In this document: positions 1 through 4,359 of the stretch, piece after piece
Layout of the letters: every line of letters starts with the position of its first letter
Numbering within the stretch: position 1 is the stretch's first letter
From: RGIG2041 sp045546315
Lineage (GTDB): Bacteria > Bacillota > Clostridia > UBA1381 > UMGS1253
NCBI GenBank assembly: GCA_045546315.1
Contig: JAZQCN010000158.1
Coordinates: 1-7,303, forward strand
Length of the DNA: 7,303 nucleotides
Direction of reading: 5' to 3'
Translations under genes and position numbers: made by a program
Notes under the pieces: model-generated
The model's input: only the letters and a program-made list of their open reading frames with translations
Told to the model about the DNA's origin: nothing
Databases searched by the model: none

Positions 1-255
1 CTTGGCATTATAGTCCACCGGGATACCGCGCCCGTGGTCAGCCACCTCGATGGACTTATCCATAAAGCGCGTTACCTCAATGCGGTCGCCGTGCCCTTCG
101 CGCGCCTCGTCGATGGAGTTGGACAGAATTTCAAAAAAGGAGTGGCAGCAGCCCTCCAGCCCGTCCGAGCCAAAGATAACCGCCGGGCGCTTACGCACAC
201 GGTCGGCACCCTTCAGCGAGGTGATACTGGTATTATCATATTGTTTCTTTGCCAT
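1..255 (-). CDS. Type IIA DNA topoisomerase B subunit (gyrB/parE-type), N-terminal 85 residues
   Basis: The minus-strand frame starts at ATG 255 and stays open to the window edge, so only the first 85 residues of a protein normally over 600 residues long are present. They form the start of the GHKL ATPase domain. EILSNSIDEA (residues 42-51) carries the ATP-site Glu42, Asn46 and Asp49, and DHGRGIP (73-79) carries the adenine-contacting Asp and the glycines of the Bergerat fold. The family binds and hydrolyses ATP to drive strand passage with its A-subunit partner. RKRPAVIFGSDGLEG replaces the classical RKRPGMYIG, a variant I associate with clostridial ParE-like proteins, so gyrB versus parE cannot be settled from this fragment. 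The start is supported by an AGGAGA ribosome binding site about 9 bases upstream and by the promoter at 329-357. The gene family is certain; the subtype is not. Confidence 0.9.
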   Translation of the reverse strand, partial: MAKKQYDNTSITSLKGADRVRKRPAVIFGSDGLEGCCHSFFEILSNSIDEAREGHGDRIEVTRFMDKSIEVADHGRGIPVDYNAK

Positions 256-301
256 GAATATAATCTCCTGTTCATCGCATAATCATTTCACTATCTCTTG
301 A

Positions 302-321
302 GGTATAAATCGCGTTATACC
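302..321. promoter_or_regulatory. 20-bp inverted repeat at the topoisomerase transcription start (candidate operator)
   Basis: GGTATAA and TTATACC form a perfect 7-bp inverted repeat around six bases (atcgcg). It lies immediately downstream of the -10 box at 329-334, covering roughly +1 to +20 of the minus-strand transcript. A repressor bound here would block initiation. It could also fold as a weak, AT-rich hairpin at the 5' end of the mRNA. The binding protein is not identifiable. Confidence 0.45.
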
Positions 322-328
322 ACTTTAT

Positions 329-357
329 ATTGTATAATATTTTCCCAAAAATGTCAA
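329..357 (-). promoter_or_regulatory. Promoter of the topoisomerase gene
   Basis: On the minus strand, TTGACA (357-352) is followed by a 17-base spacer and TACAAT (334-329). This is a near-consensus housekeeping promoter. The predicted start is near 322, giving a leader of about 65 bases before ATG 255. Nothing else is seen between this promoter and the terminator at 409-442. Confidence 0.75.
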
Positions 358-408
358 TAAGCAGGTAAAATGTAATATGTACGAAACAATCCGCTTTTAT
401 GTGACCGA

Positions 409-442
409 AAAGAAAAAGCAAGGCCCTCTCTGCCTTGCTTTT
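409..442 (-). terminator. Rho-independent terminator of the first XRE gene
   Basis: Arms 414-424 and 432-442 (AAAAGCAAGGC and its complement) make an 11-bp stem with a 7-base loop. In the minus direction a T-rich tract follows the stem. The first stem arm includes two bases of the regulator's TAA stop codon, so gene end and terminator are fused. Confidence 0.85.
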
Positions 443-668
443 AATCTCTGAATTGAAACAGTTTATATAACGGAATCTCCAATGCACTTGCAATATCCAT
501 AATTAAGTCACCGGACCATGCACTGTTCGCGGACTCAATACGCTGCATATGCGTTCTGCTGATGCCGCACTTTTCCGCCAATTCCATTTGCGTAATGCCC
601 TTTAGTTTTCTGTAATAGGTTATGTTCAAGCCGATATATTCCCATGTTTTGTAGTTCCTATTTTCCAT
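441..668 (-). CDS. Small XRE (Cro/CI) family DNA-binding regulator, module copy 1
   Basis: The 75-residue protein is essentially a lone HTH_3 domain. GLNITYYRKLKGITQ leads into helix 2 (residues 27-34, QMELAEKC), then the turn and the recognition helix (37-46, SRTHMQRIES). Two further helices end in IPLYKLFQF, the usual end of the fold, so no ligand or dimerisation domain is attached. An AGAGGTG ribosome binding site sits about 6 bases upstream of the ATG. The gene is divergent from a 59-residue ORF at 811-990, with a palindrome between them, so autorepression and control of that ORF are likely by inference. A paralogue (1076-1297) is 37/67 identical over the part from the shared Trp to the C terminus. 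It differs in the exposed recognition-helix residues (RTH here, SQY there). The target is unknown. Confidence 0.9.
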   Translation of the reverse strand: MENRNYKTWEYIGLNITYYRKLKGITQMELAEKCGISRTHMQRIESANSAWSGDLIMDIASALEIPLYKLFQFRD

Positions 669-688
669 ACACTACACCTCTTGAGAAT

Positions 689-720
689 ATTATAAACAAT
701 TTATCAAAAAGAATCGACAA
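689..720 (-). promoter_or_regulatory. Promoter of XRE copy 1
   Basis: A perfect TATAAT (694-689, minus) lies 20 bases before the regulator start codon. No good -35 is found at 17 bases. Instead, TTGTCGAT (720-713) lies upstream, with 20 bases between TTGTCG and the -10. The same octamer at the same distance precedes the paralogue, which supports its function as a -35 or an activator site. Confidence 0.6.
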
Positions 721-726
721 CATCAC

Positions 727-739
727 ACATTTCAAATGT
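727..739. promoter_or_regulatory. 13-bp palindrome in the divergent promoter of module 1 (candidate operator)
   Basis: ACATTT-c-AAATGT is a perfect 13-bp inverted repeat. It lies between the TTGTCGAT box of the regulator and the -35 of the 59-residue ORF, where one bound repressor could affect both promoters. Binding by the adjacent XRE protein is inferred. Confidence 0.5.
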
Positions 740-750
740 TATATATCATG

Positions 751-779
751 TTGCATTTGTGAATTCATTGTGATAAAAT
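751..779 (+). promoter_or_regulatory. Promoter of 59-residue ORF, module copy 1
   Basis: TTGCAT (751-756), a 17-base spacer and TAAAAT (774-779), preceded by TGA, form an extended -10 promoter. The predicted start is near 786, giving a leader of about 25 bases before ATG 811. Confidence 0.65.
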
Positions 780-810
780 ATACTCTGAAATATATCCCAT
801 GAGGTGCACT

Positions 811-990
811 ATGAATCAAAACAGCAATACAATTCCAAAGAAAGAACAGTTAAAAGAGCTTTATGCGCTTTTAGACGAGGTCACAAAGGAAATTCAAAAT
901 TACCAAGCTGATGCTGCACCTGTTCCGGAAGCGCTTTTTGAAAAGCTGCACAGCATTTTGAAAAAGGTGGTCGCATTAGAGCACAAGTAA
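811..990 (+). CDS. 59-residue helical protein of unknown function, module copy 1
   Basis: I do not recognise this family. The protein is short, charged and lacks Cys, a signal peptide or a membrane segment. Residues 10-32 (KKEQLKELYALLDEVTKEIQ) and 39-58 (PEALFEKLHSILKKVVALEH) read as two amphipathic helices joined by an Ala/Pro turn, so a helical hairpin or coiled-coil dimer in the cytoplasm is plausible. ATG 811 is chosen over the in-frame ATG 799 because GAGGTG (801-806) lies between them at the right distance for 811. It is divergent from an XRE regulator and 51/59 identical to the ORF at 1447-1626. A regulator-binding partner such as an antirepressor fits the context, but no residue shows this. 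Confidence 0.8.
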   Translation: MNQNSNTIPKKEQLKELYALLDEVTKEIQNYQADAAPVPEALFEKLHSILKKVVALEHK

Positions 991-1040
991 TAAATCTGCC
1001 TCCCTGATGCAGGAAGTCGGATTGCAAAGCAACTCACACA

Positions 1041-1070
1041 AATAAAAAAGGCAGGATTTTCCCCTGCCTT
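1041..1070 (-). terminator. Rho-independent terminator of the second XRE gene
   Basis: AAGGCAGG (1048-1055) pairs with CCTGCCTT (1063-1070) around a 7-base loop. On the minus strand the stem runs into TTTTTTATTT. It begins 5 bases after the regulator stop codon. On the plus strand no U-tract follows the stem, so the 59-residue ORF ending at 990 has no clear terminator of its own. Confidence 0.85.
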
Positions 1071-1075
1071 ACCGC

Positions 1076-1297
1076 TTATTCACGAAACTGAAACAGCTTG
1101 TATAACGGAATCCGAAGCGCCTCTGCAATCTCATCCAAACGCTCCAATCTGCACGAGGTTGCTCCGCTTTCAATTCTTTGTATATACTGACTGCTTAAAT
1201 TGCACTTTTCTGCCAATTGCAATTGCGTCATACCCTGTTCTTTTCTGAAATACAAAATATTCAATCCAATACTGTTCCACAAATCAATATCTCTCAT
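1076..1297 (-). CDS. Small XRE (Cro/CI) family DNA-binding regulator, module copy 2
   Basis: This is a 73-residue lone HTH_3 domain: helix 2 (residues 25-32, QLQLAEKC), recognition helix (35-44, SSQYIQRIES) and the same IPLYKLFQFR ending as its paralogue at 441-668. ATG 1297 is preferred because alignment with the paralogue begins here, because GAGGTG lies about 10 bases upstream, and because a perfect TATAAT sits at 1326-1331. The longer open frame from ATG 1393 would translate through that promoter and the operator. It is divergent from the 59-residue ORF at 1447-1626. The divergent spacer carries two 17-bp palindrome-like sites, probably its own operators by inference. The partner protein and target genes are otherwise unknown. 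Confidence 0.88.
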   Translation of the reverse strand: MRDIDLWNSIGLNILYFRKEQGMTQLQLAEKCNLSSQYIQRIESGATSCRLERLDEIAEALRIPLYKLFQFRE

Positions 1298-1325
1298 ATT
1301 GGCGTTGCACCTCGCTTTCATAAAT

Positions 1326-1357
1326 ATTATATCCTCAAGCGCGTGCTTTATCGACAA
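1326..1357 (-). promoter_or_regulatory. Promoter of XRE copy 2
   Basis: A perfect TATAAT (1331-1326, minus) has TTGTCGAT (1357-1350) upstream, again with 20 bases between TTGTCG and the -10, exactly as in copy 1. The box overlaps the left candidate operator, so regulator binding would compete with polymerase. Confidence 0.6.
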
Positions 1358-1391
1358 ACGATTTGTTTCGAATAGCAAACAAATTGTTTGC
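1354..1391. promoter_or_regulatory. Two tandem palindromic operators 21 bp apart
   Basis: The right site, 1375-1391, is a perfect 17-bp palindrome: GCAAACAA-a-TTGTTTGC. The left site, 1354-1370 (ACAAACGATTTGTTTCG), is an imperfect copy with the same CAAAC/GTTT arms. Their centres (1362 and 1383) are 21 bp apart, two helical turns, so dimers would bind on the same face. The left site overlaps the regulator's TTGTCGAT box; the right site abuts the -35 region of the 59-residue ORF. Confidence 0.6.
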
Positions 1392-1392
1392 A

Positions 1393-1421
1393 TTTCAACA
1401 CGAATTGTGTTATGATAAAAT
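1393..1421 (+). promoter_or_regulatory. Promoter of 59-residue ORF, module copy 2
   Basis: TAAAAT (1416-1421) with a preceding TGA matches the extended -10 of copy 1. The -35 at 17 bases (TTTCAA, 1393-1398) is poor, unlike TTGCAT in copy 1. The 30 bases from 1422 to 1451, covering the leader and start codon, are identical to 786-815 of copy 1. Confidence 0.55.
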
Positions 1422-1446
1422 TGAAATATATCCCATGAGGTGCACT

Positions 1447-1626
1447 ATGAAACAAAACAGCAATACAATTCCAAAGAAAGAACAGTTAAAAGCGCTTTAT
1501 GCGCTTTTAGATGAGGTTACAAAGGAAATTCAAAAGCACCAAGCTGATGCTGCCCCTGTTCCGGAAGCGCTTTTTGAAAAGCTGCACAGCATTTTAAAAA
1601 AGATTGTTTCGTTAAAACACATGTAA
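1447..1626 (+). CDS. 59-residue helical protein of unknown function, module copy 2
   Basis: This is the paralogue of the ORF at 811-990, with 51 of 59 residues identical. The eight changes are at residues 2, 16, 30, 31, 53, 55, 57 and 59, several at the ends and the turn between the two predicted helices. The helix cores (KKEQLK, YALLDEVTKEIQ, PEALFEKLHSILKK) are unchanged. GAGGTG at 1437-1442 fixes ATG 1447 rather than the in-frame ATG 1435. The gene is divergent from the second XRE regulator and repeats the order of copy 1. Preservation of both copies at protein level argues against random short ORFs. The function is not recognised; a partner or antagonist of the XRE proteins is a guess from position. 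Confidence 0.8.
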   Translation: MKQNSNTIPKKEQLKALYALLDEVTKEIQKHQADAAPVPEALFEKLHSILKKIVSLKHM

Positions 1627-1857
1627 AGGCTGGTGTCCCCAACAGTCCGAAAGTCTACACAAAAACCACGGCAATGATGAATCATTGCCCTACAAACACG
1701 CCACAACCAATACTAAATATACAACCAGCATAAAAAGCGGAAATTTTGCTGTAAGACAAGGCAGAAAGACCGACACAGTACTCGTGTACGGGTCGGTCTT
1801 GATAACGAAGTATTACACAAAATTTACCTTTTTACCATTAAAACCAACGAAGATATC
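1627..1857. other. Noncoding spacer with two hairpins
   Basis: No supportable gene is seen. A perfect 9-bp inverted repeat with a 2-base loop lies at 1670-1689 (GGCAATGAT-ga-ATCATTGCC). A second lies at 1766-1800: outer arms AAGACCGAC/GTCGGTCTT and inner arms GTAC/GTAC around TCGT. Neither is followed by a U-tract, so neither is a standard terminator for the ORF ending at 1626. They may be dispersed intergenic repeats or a small structured RNA; no promoter is obvious. Confidence 0.4.
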
Positions 1858-1897
1858 AAATAATAACAGGCAGGGAAAGCCCTGCCCGTTATTATTT
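1858..1897 (-). terminator. Terminator of the aldo/keto reductase gene
   Basis: The long stem comprises AAATAATAAC (1858-1867) with GTTATTATTT (1888-1897), one mismatch, then GGCAGGG with CCCTGCC closed by a 4-base loop. The reductase stop codon (1892-1894) lies inside the first arm. In the minus direction the 3' arm is U-rich (TTATTATTT). The near-symmetric sequence might also stop plus-strand transcription. Confidence 0.75.
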
Positions 1898-2992
1898 AAA
1901 CCAATCTGCTACCTTTTGCATCATGGACTTTCCATCAATCTGCTGTGGGCAAAGTTTCGTGCATTTGCCACAACCAATGCAATCAAATGCTTTCTTTTCC
2001 GCTTCGTTGTAGCGCTTGCTTTCGTGATGCTTTCGCTGCGCCGCCGCGTTGTAGTATTTGTAAAGCTCCGGAATGTCAAGCCCTGCAGGACAAGGCATAC
2101 AGTAGCCGCACGCGGTGCACGGAATCAGATACGAATTCTTCCATGCCTGCTCCGCTGCCGCATACGCCTTTTTCTGCGCCTCTGTCAGCTTGTGCGGTTT
2201 TGCTTCCGATGCCCACAAAAGGTTTTCATCGACCTGCGACTGCGTGCTCATACCGCTCAGGAGCAGACTGACCTCCTCAAAATCCCAGACAAAGTCCAGC
2301 GCCTGACGCGCATAAGGCACATCGGGATTTAAGCAATCTGCCACAGCTGTTGGCGGCTCGGCAAGCACGCCGCCGCGCACAGGCTCCATAATGATAATGC
2401 CGAGTCCCTGCTTTGCCGCATAACGCAGACCTTCCAAACCCGCCTGATTGTGCACATCCACATAATTAAACTGCAGCTGGCAAAACTCGCAGCCGGGGTA
2501 GTTTTCGATGATTTCCTTGAACATATCAAAATTATCGTGGAAGGAAAAGCCGATGTGGCGCACCTTTCCCGCTGCCTTCGCCGCCTGCATCTTTTCCACA
2601 AGCCCGAATTTTTTCACCGTTTCCCAGTTTTCCTTGTCGAGCGCGTGCAGAAGATAAAAGTCGATATACGCCGTGCCGAGCCGTTCCAATGAAGTGTTTA
2701 ATATCTTATCAAAATCGCCCTCTTCTTTCACGCACCACGGCGGGCACTTGTCTGCCAAAAGCACCTTTTCACGGTAACCGTCCTTCAGCGCTTCACCCAA
2801 AAACGCCTCACTGTCGCCGTTCTGGTATACATACGCCGTATCCAGATAATTCACACCGGCATCAATGGCGCTGCGCAGCATTTTTGTGGCTACTGCGCGG
2901 TCGATTTTTCCGTCTTTTTGCGGAAAGCGCATACAGCCGAAGCCCAACACACTCACCTTTTCACCTGTTTTTCCGAGCACTCTGTATTCCAT
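1892..2992 (-). CDS. Aldo/keto reductase with C-terminal 4Fe-4S motifs
   Basis: The 366-residue protein has a TIM-barrel aldo/keto reductase domain (about residues 1-270) with the tetrad Asp51, Tyr56, Lys82 and His116. The N-terminal EYRVLGKTGEKVSVLGFGCMR is typical of the family. The C terminus adds Cys292-x2-Cys-x2-Cys-x2-Cys-Pro and a classical Cys338-x2-Cys-x2-Cys-x3-Cys-Pro motif. The whole fits the predicted-oxidoreductase group often listed as COG1453. Members are cytoplasmic NAD(P)H-linked oxidoreductases with electron-transfer clusters; the substrate is not deducible. ATG 2992 has AGAGGTG about 7 bases upstream. The gene is divergent from an AraC regulator at 3150, its probable controller by inference. 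It appears to be a single-gene transcript ending at 1858-1897. Confidence 0.93.
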   Translation of the reverse strand: MEYRVLGKTGEKVSVLGFGCMRFPQKDGKIDRAVATKMLRSAIDAGVNYLDTAYVYQNGDSEAFLGEALKDGYREKVLLADKCPPWCVKEEGDFDKILNTSLERLGTAYIDFYLLHALDKENWETVKKFGLVEKMQAAKAAGKVRHIGFSFHDNFDMFKEIIENYPGCEFCQLQFNYVDVHNQAGLEGLRYAAKQGLGIIIMEPVRGGVLAEPPTAVADCLNPDVPYARQALDFVWDFEEVSLLLSGMSTQSQVDENLLWASEAKPHKLTEAQKKAYAAAEQAWKNSYLIPCTACGYCMPCPAGLDIPELYKYYNAAAQRKHHESKRYNEAEKKAFDCIGCGKCTKLCPQQIDGKSMMQKVADWFK

Positions 2993-3016
2993 AAACGCAC
3001 CTCTCTGCTATAAAGT

Positions 3017-3050
3017 CTTGCTTTTTTGTATAAAAATAACTTGCTTTTTT
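3017..3050. promoter_or_regulatory. Exact 11-bp direct repeat between aldo/keto reductase and araC-type gene
   Basis: CTTGCTTTTTT occurs at 3017-3027 and again at 3040-3050, 23 bp apart. The second copy overlaps the -35 of the regulator (3041-3046); the first lies in the promoter region of the reductase. Direct repeats about two helical turns apart are typical AraC-family binding sites, so this is a candidate site for the adjacent regulator. Confidence 0.45.
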
Positions 3051-3069
3051 CGACAGTATCTTGTATAAT
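3041..3069 (+). promoter_or_regulatory. Promoter of the first AraC-family regulator
   Basis: TTGCTT (3041-3046), a 17-base spacer and TATAAT (3064-3069), directly preceded by TTG, form a good promoter. The predicted start near 3076 leaves a leader of about 74 bases before ATG 3150. Confidence 0.65.
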
Positions 3070-3099
3070 GATGGTTGATGATACAGCATTTTCCAATTT

Positions 3100-3119
3100 T
3101 ACAACTTATTTTAGTTGTA
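3100..3119. promoter_or_regulatory. 20-bp inverted repeat in the araC-type leader
   Basis: TACAACT and AGTTGTA form a perfect 7-bp inverted repeat around six bases, about 31 bases upstream of ATG 3150 and inside the predicted leader. It could be an operator or a weak mRNA hairpin. Its 7-6-7 geometry matches the repeat at 302-321, with different arms. Confidence 0.35.
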
Positions 3120-3149
3120 TATTATTAACCTCAAAAGGACGGACAGACT

Positions 3150-3965
3150 ATGCAAGAATATTTATCGAATCTGTATATCAACTATTACTACGGCAGCCGC
3201 GTACATCTCGGCAGCTATTGGGGCGCACACGATGTCGTTTGCCCGTTTTCAAAGGTGTACTACATTATTGACGGCGAATGCATTATCGAAATCGAGGATG
3301 TGCGCTACGAGGCAAAGCCGGGCGACTTTTTCCTGATTCCCGCGAATGTGCGCCACTCCTTCTATCACGAAAACGAAAACTATATCACCAAATACTGGTT
3401 CCACTTCGATTTCAAAATCGGCGGTGGCTCTTTTACCGAAACCATCACCGCACCGTACTGTCACAATTTCGGCACAGACAAAAAACTCGTGTCGATGTTT
3501 CGCAAAATTCTGCGTTTGGAAAAAGTGGAAACACTTTCGGCAAACTTAGAGCTGACAGCAACCATTTTGCAAATGATGTCGTATTATTTTACGACCACCG
3601 TTGCCAAGGAGTCGCAAAGCACAGACGAGGGGGCTGTGGTTTTGCGCCGCGTGATTGAATATATCCACGCGAATCTACACCGCAACATCACCGTGGAGGA
3701 GCTTGCGGAACTGGCACATTTTCACCCGAACTATTTTGTTCGCTTTTTCAAAGAAAAGCTCGGCATTCCGCCGATGAAATATATCAACAACATTAAAATT
3801 GAAATGGCAAAGTCGCTTTTGGAAACAACGGATATGCCGGTACATAAGGTGATGCAATCCATCGGCTTTACGGACTACAGCCATTTTTCCAAGTACTTTA
3901 AGACCTACAGCGGCTACTCGCCGAAAATGTTTAGAAGATATTATACATCTCCTACCAAAAAATAA
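3150..3965 (+). CDS. AraC-family transcriptional regulator with N-terminal cupin
   Basis: The 271-residue protein is near the usual family length. Residues about 20-90 form the cupin-like sensor (YYIIDGECIIEIEDVRYEAKPGDFFLIPANVRH), as in sugar-responsive members. Residues about 163-265 hold the two HTH motifs: ITVEELAELAHFHPNYFVRFFKEKLG (180-205) and the second with SIGFTDYSHFSKYFK (237-251), followed by the family signature tail GYSPKMFRR. AAAGGA about 10 bases upstream supports ATG 3150. It is divergent from the aldo/keto reductase and probably controls it, perhaps in response to a sugar or related metabolite. A strong bidirectional terminator follows directly. The ligand is unknown. Confidence 0.93.
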   Translation: MQEYLSNLYINYYYGSRVHLGSYWGAHDVVCPFSKVYYIIDGECIIEIEDVRYEAKPGDFFLIPANVRHSFYHENENYITKYWFHFDFKIGGGSFTETITAPYCHNFGTDKKLVSMFRKILRLEKVETLSANLELTATILQMMSYYFTTTVAKESQSTDEGAVVLRRVIEYIHANLHRNITVEELAELAHFHPNYFVRFFKEKLGIPPMKYINNIKIEMAKSLLETTDMPVHKVMQSIGFTDYSHFSKYFKTYSGYSPKMFRRYYTSPTKK

Positions 3966-3968
3966 CAC

Positions 3969-3997
3969 AAAAAGGGCTTGCTGCGCAAGCCCTTTTT
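3969..3997. terminator. Bidirectional Rho-independent terminator
   Basis: AAAAAGGGCTTG (3969-3980) and its complement (3986-3997) form a stem of 12-13 bp with a 3-5 base loop, flanked by A5 and T5. It sits between the convergent stops at 3965 and 4001 and can end transcripts from both sides. Confidence 0.92.
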
Positions 3998-4000
3998 GCA

Positions 4001-4183
4001 TTATTTTTCCGTCTTATTCTCAGATTGCTTAAAATTACTCATTGCATACTCGCAGCACTGTACAACAAAGCTGTTTAAAGAAACATTTTCTTTTTGCGCA
4101 ACAACGGACATTTTCTCAAGCAGGGGCTTGGGAAATCTGAAGGTGCGGTTTGCGGTTTCCTCGGTATGACGCACTTTAAACAT
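4001..4183 (-). CDS. Small ribbon-helix-helix (Arc/CopG-like) DNA-binding protein
   Basis: The 60-residue protein shows a ribbon-helix-helix pattern. NRTFRFP (12-18) is the beta strand with alternating polar residues for base contacts. KPLLEKMSVVAQKEN (19-33) is helix A. The VSLN turn leads to helix B (37-51, NSFVVQCCEYAMSNF), followed by a short charged tail. Such proteins bind DNA as dimers. GAGGGAG upstream of ATG 4183 supports the start. No toxin gene is adjacent: the neighbours are a convergent AraC gene and a divergent SLH protein. It therefore looks like a stand-alone repressor rather than an antitoxin. The spacer to the SLH gene contains inverted repeats it may bind, by inference. The fold is likely; the role is unproven. 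Confidence 0.82.
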   Translation of the reverse strand: MFKVRHTEETANRTFRFPKPLLEKMSVVAQKENVSLNSFVVQCCEYAMSNFKQSENKTEK

Positions 4184-4204
4184 GATATCACTCCCTCAAC
4201 CCCT

Positions 4205-4233
4205 ATTATAAATGCAAAAAGCATAAATATACA
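4205..4233 (-). promoter_or_regulatory. Promoter of the ribbon-helix-helix gene
   Basis: A perfect TATAAT (4210-4205, minus) lies 21 bases before the start codon. The hexamer 17 bases upstream (TGTATA, 4233-4228) is a weak -35, so this promoter may depend on other contacts. Confidence 0.5.
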
Positions 4234-4242
4234 TACATCAGT

Positions 4243-4268
4243 TTTGCACGCATATTATCGCGTGCAAA
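4243..4268. promoter_or_regulatory. 26-bp inverted repeat between RHH and SLH genes (candidate operator)
   Basis: TTTGCACGC and GCGTGCAAA form a perfect 9-bp inverted repeat around 8 AT-rich bases. It lies upstream of the -35 of the SLH gene (4275) and behind the promoter of the RHH gene, a position suited to control of both. Confidence 0.5.
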
Positions 4269-4274
4269 TTGCGT

Positions 4275-4303
4275 TTGACAAATTAAAATAAATATGTTAA
4301 ACT
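4275..4303 (+). promoter_or_regulatory. Promoter of the SLH-domain protein
   Basis: Consensus TTGACA (4275-4280), a 17-base spacer and TAAACT (4298-4303) with TG one base upstream form an extended -10. The predicted start is near 4310. Confidence 0.65.
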
Positions 4304-4304
4304 G

Positions 4305-4333
4305 TATATGCGTTACAGATAAAAACGCATATA
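4305..4333. promoter_or_regulatory. 10-bp inverted repeat at the SLH transcription start
   Basis: TATATGCGTT (4305-4314) and AACGCATATA (4324-4333) are perfectly complementary around 9 bases. The predicted transcript start falls within the left arm, so a DNA operator is more likely than a complete RNA hairpin. It shares the heptamer CGCATAT with the upstream repeat at 4243-4268. Confidence 0.45.
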
Positions 4334-4359
4334 TTTTCACATCGTAAGGAGGTACTCCA

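Larger units (their letters stand above)
441..1626. repeat. Tandem duplication of a divergent XRE/59-residue-ORF module
   Basis: Copy 1 spans 441-990 and copy 2 spans 1076-1626, in the same orientation. Gene order, spacing, the terminator overlapping or abutting the XRE stop, the TTGTCGAT-N18-TATAAT promoter, and the identical 30-base leader of the ORF are shared. The coding part of the small ORF is strongly conserved. The XRE genes and the palindromes in the spacer are much more diverged, so the duplication is old and the sequence has not been homogenised evenly. Confidence 0.8.

Noticed and set aside
34..301. Two overlapping plus-strand open frames at the left edge
   Set aside because: They are antisense to the topoisomerase gene, which has clear GHKL motifs, and run into its promoter region.
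799..990. Upstream ATG 799 as start of the 59-residue ORF (and ATG 1435 in copy 2)
   Set aside because: The ATG lies next to or in the GAGGTG ribosome binding site that serves the ATG 12 bases later. No other ribosome binding site precedes it.
1076..1393. 105-residue version of the second XRE protein
   Set aside because: The extra 32 N-terminal residues would be encoded across the TATAAT at 1326-1331 and the operator region. Alignment with the paralogue and the GAGGTG site support ATG 1297.
441..1626. Classical toxin-antitoxin systems
   Set aside because: XRE antitoxins are normally co-directional with their toxin. Here the genes are divergent, and the small ORF has no toxin motif or membrane segment.
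1685..2332. A 215-residue plus-strand open frame
   Set aside because: It runs mostly antisense to the aldo/keto reductase, whose catalytic tetrad and cluster motifs are intact. The translation is rich in Arg, Cys and Leu with no recognisable motif, and no good ribosome binding site precedes it.
4001..4183. RHH protein as antitoxin
   Set aside because: No toxin-like gene is adjacent on the same strand. The gene ends at a strong terminator and its upstream neighbour is divergent.
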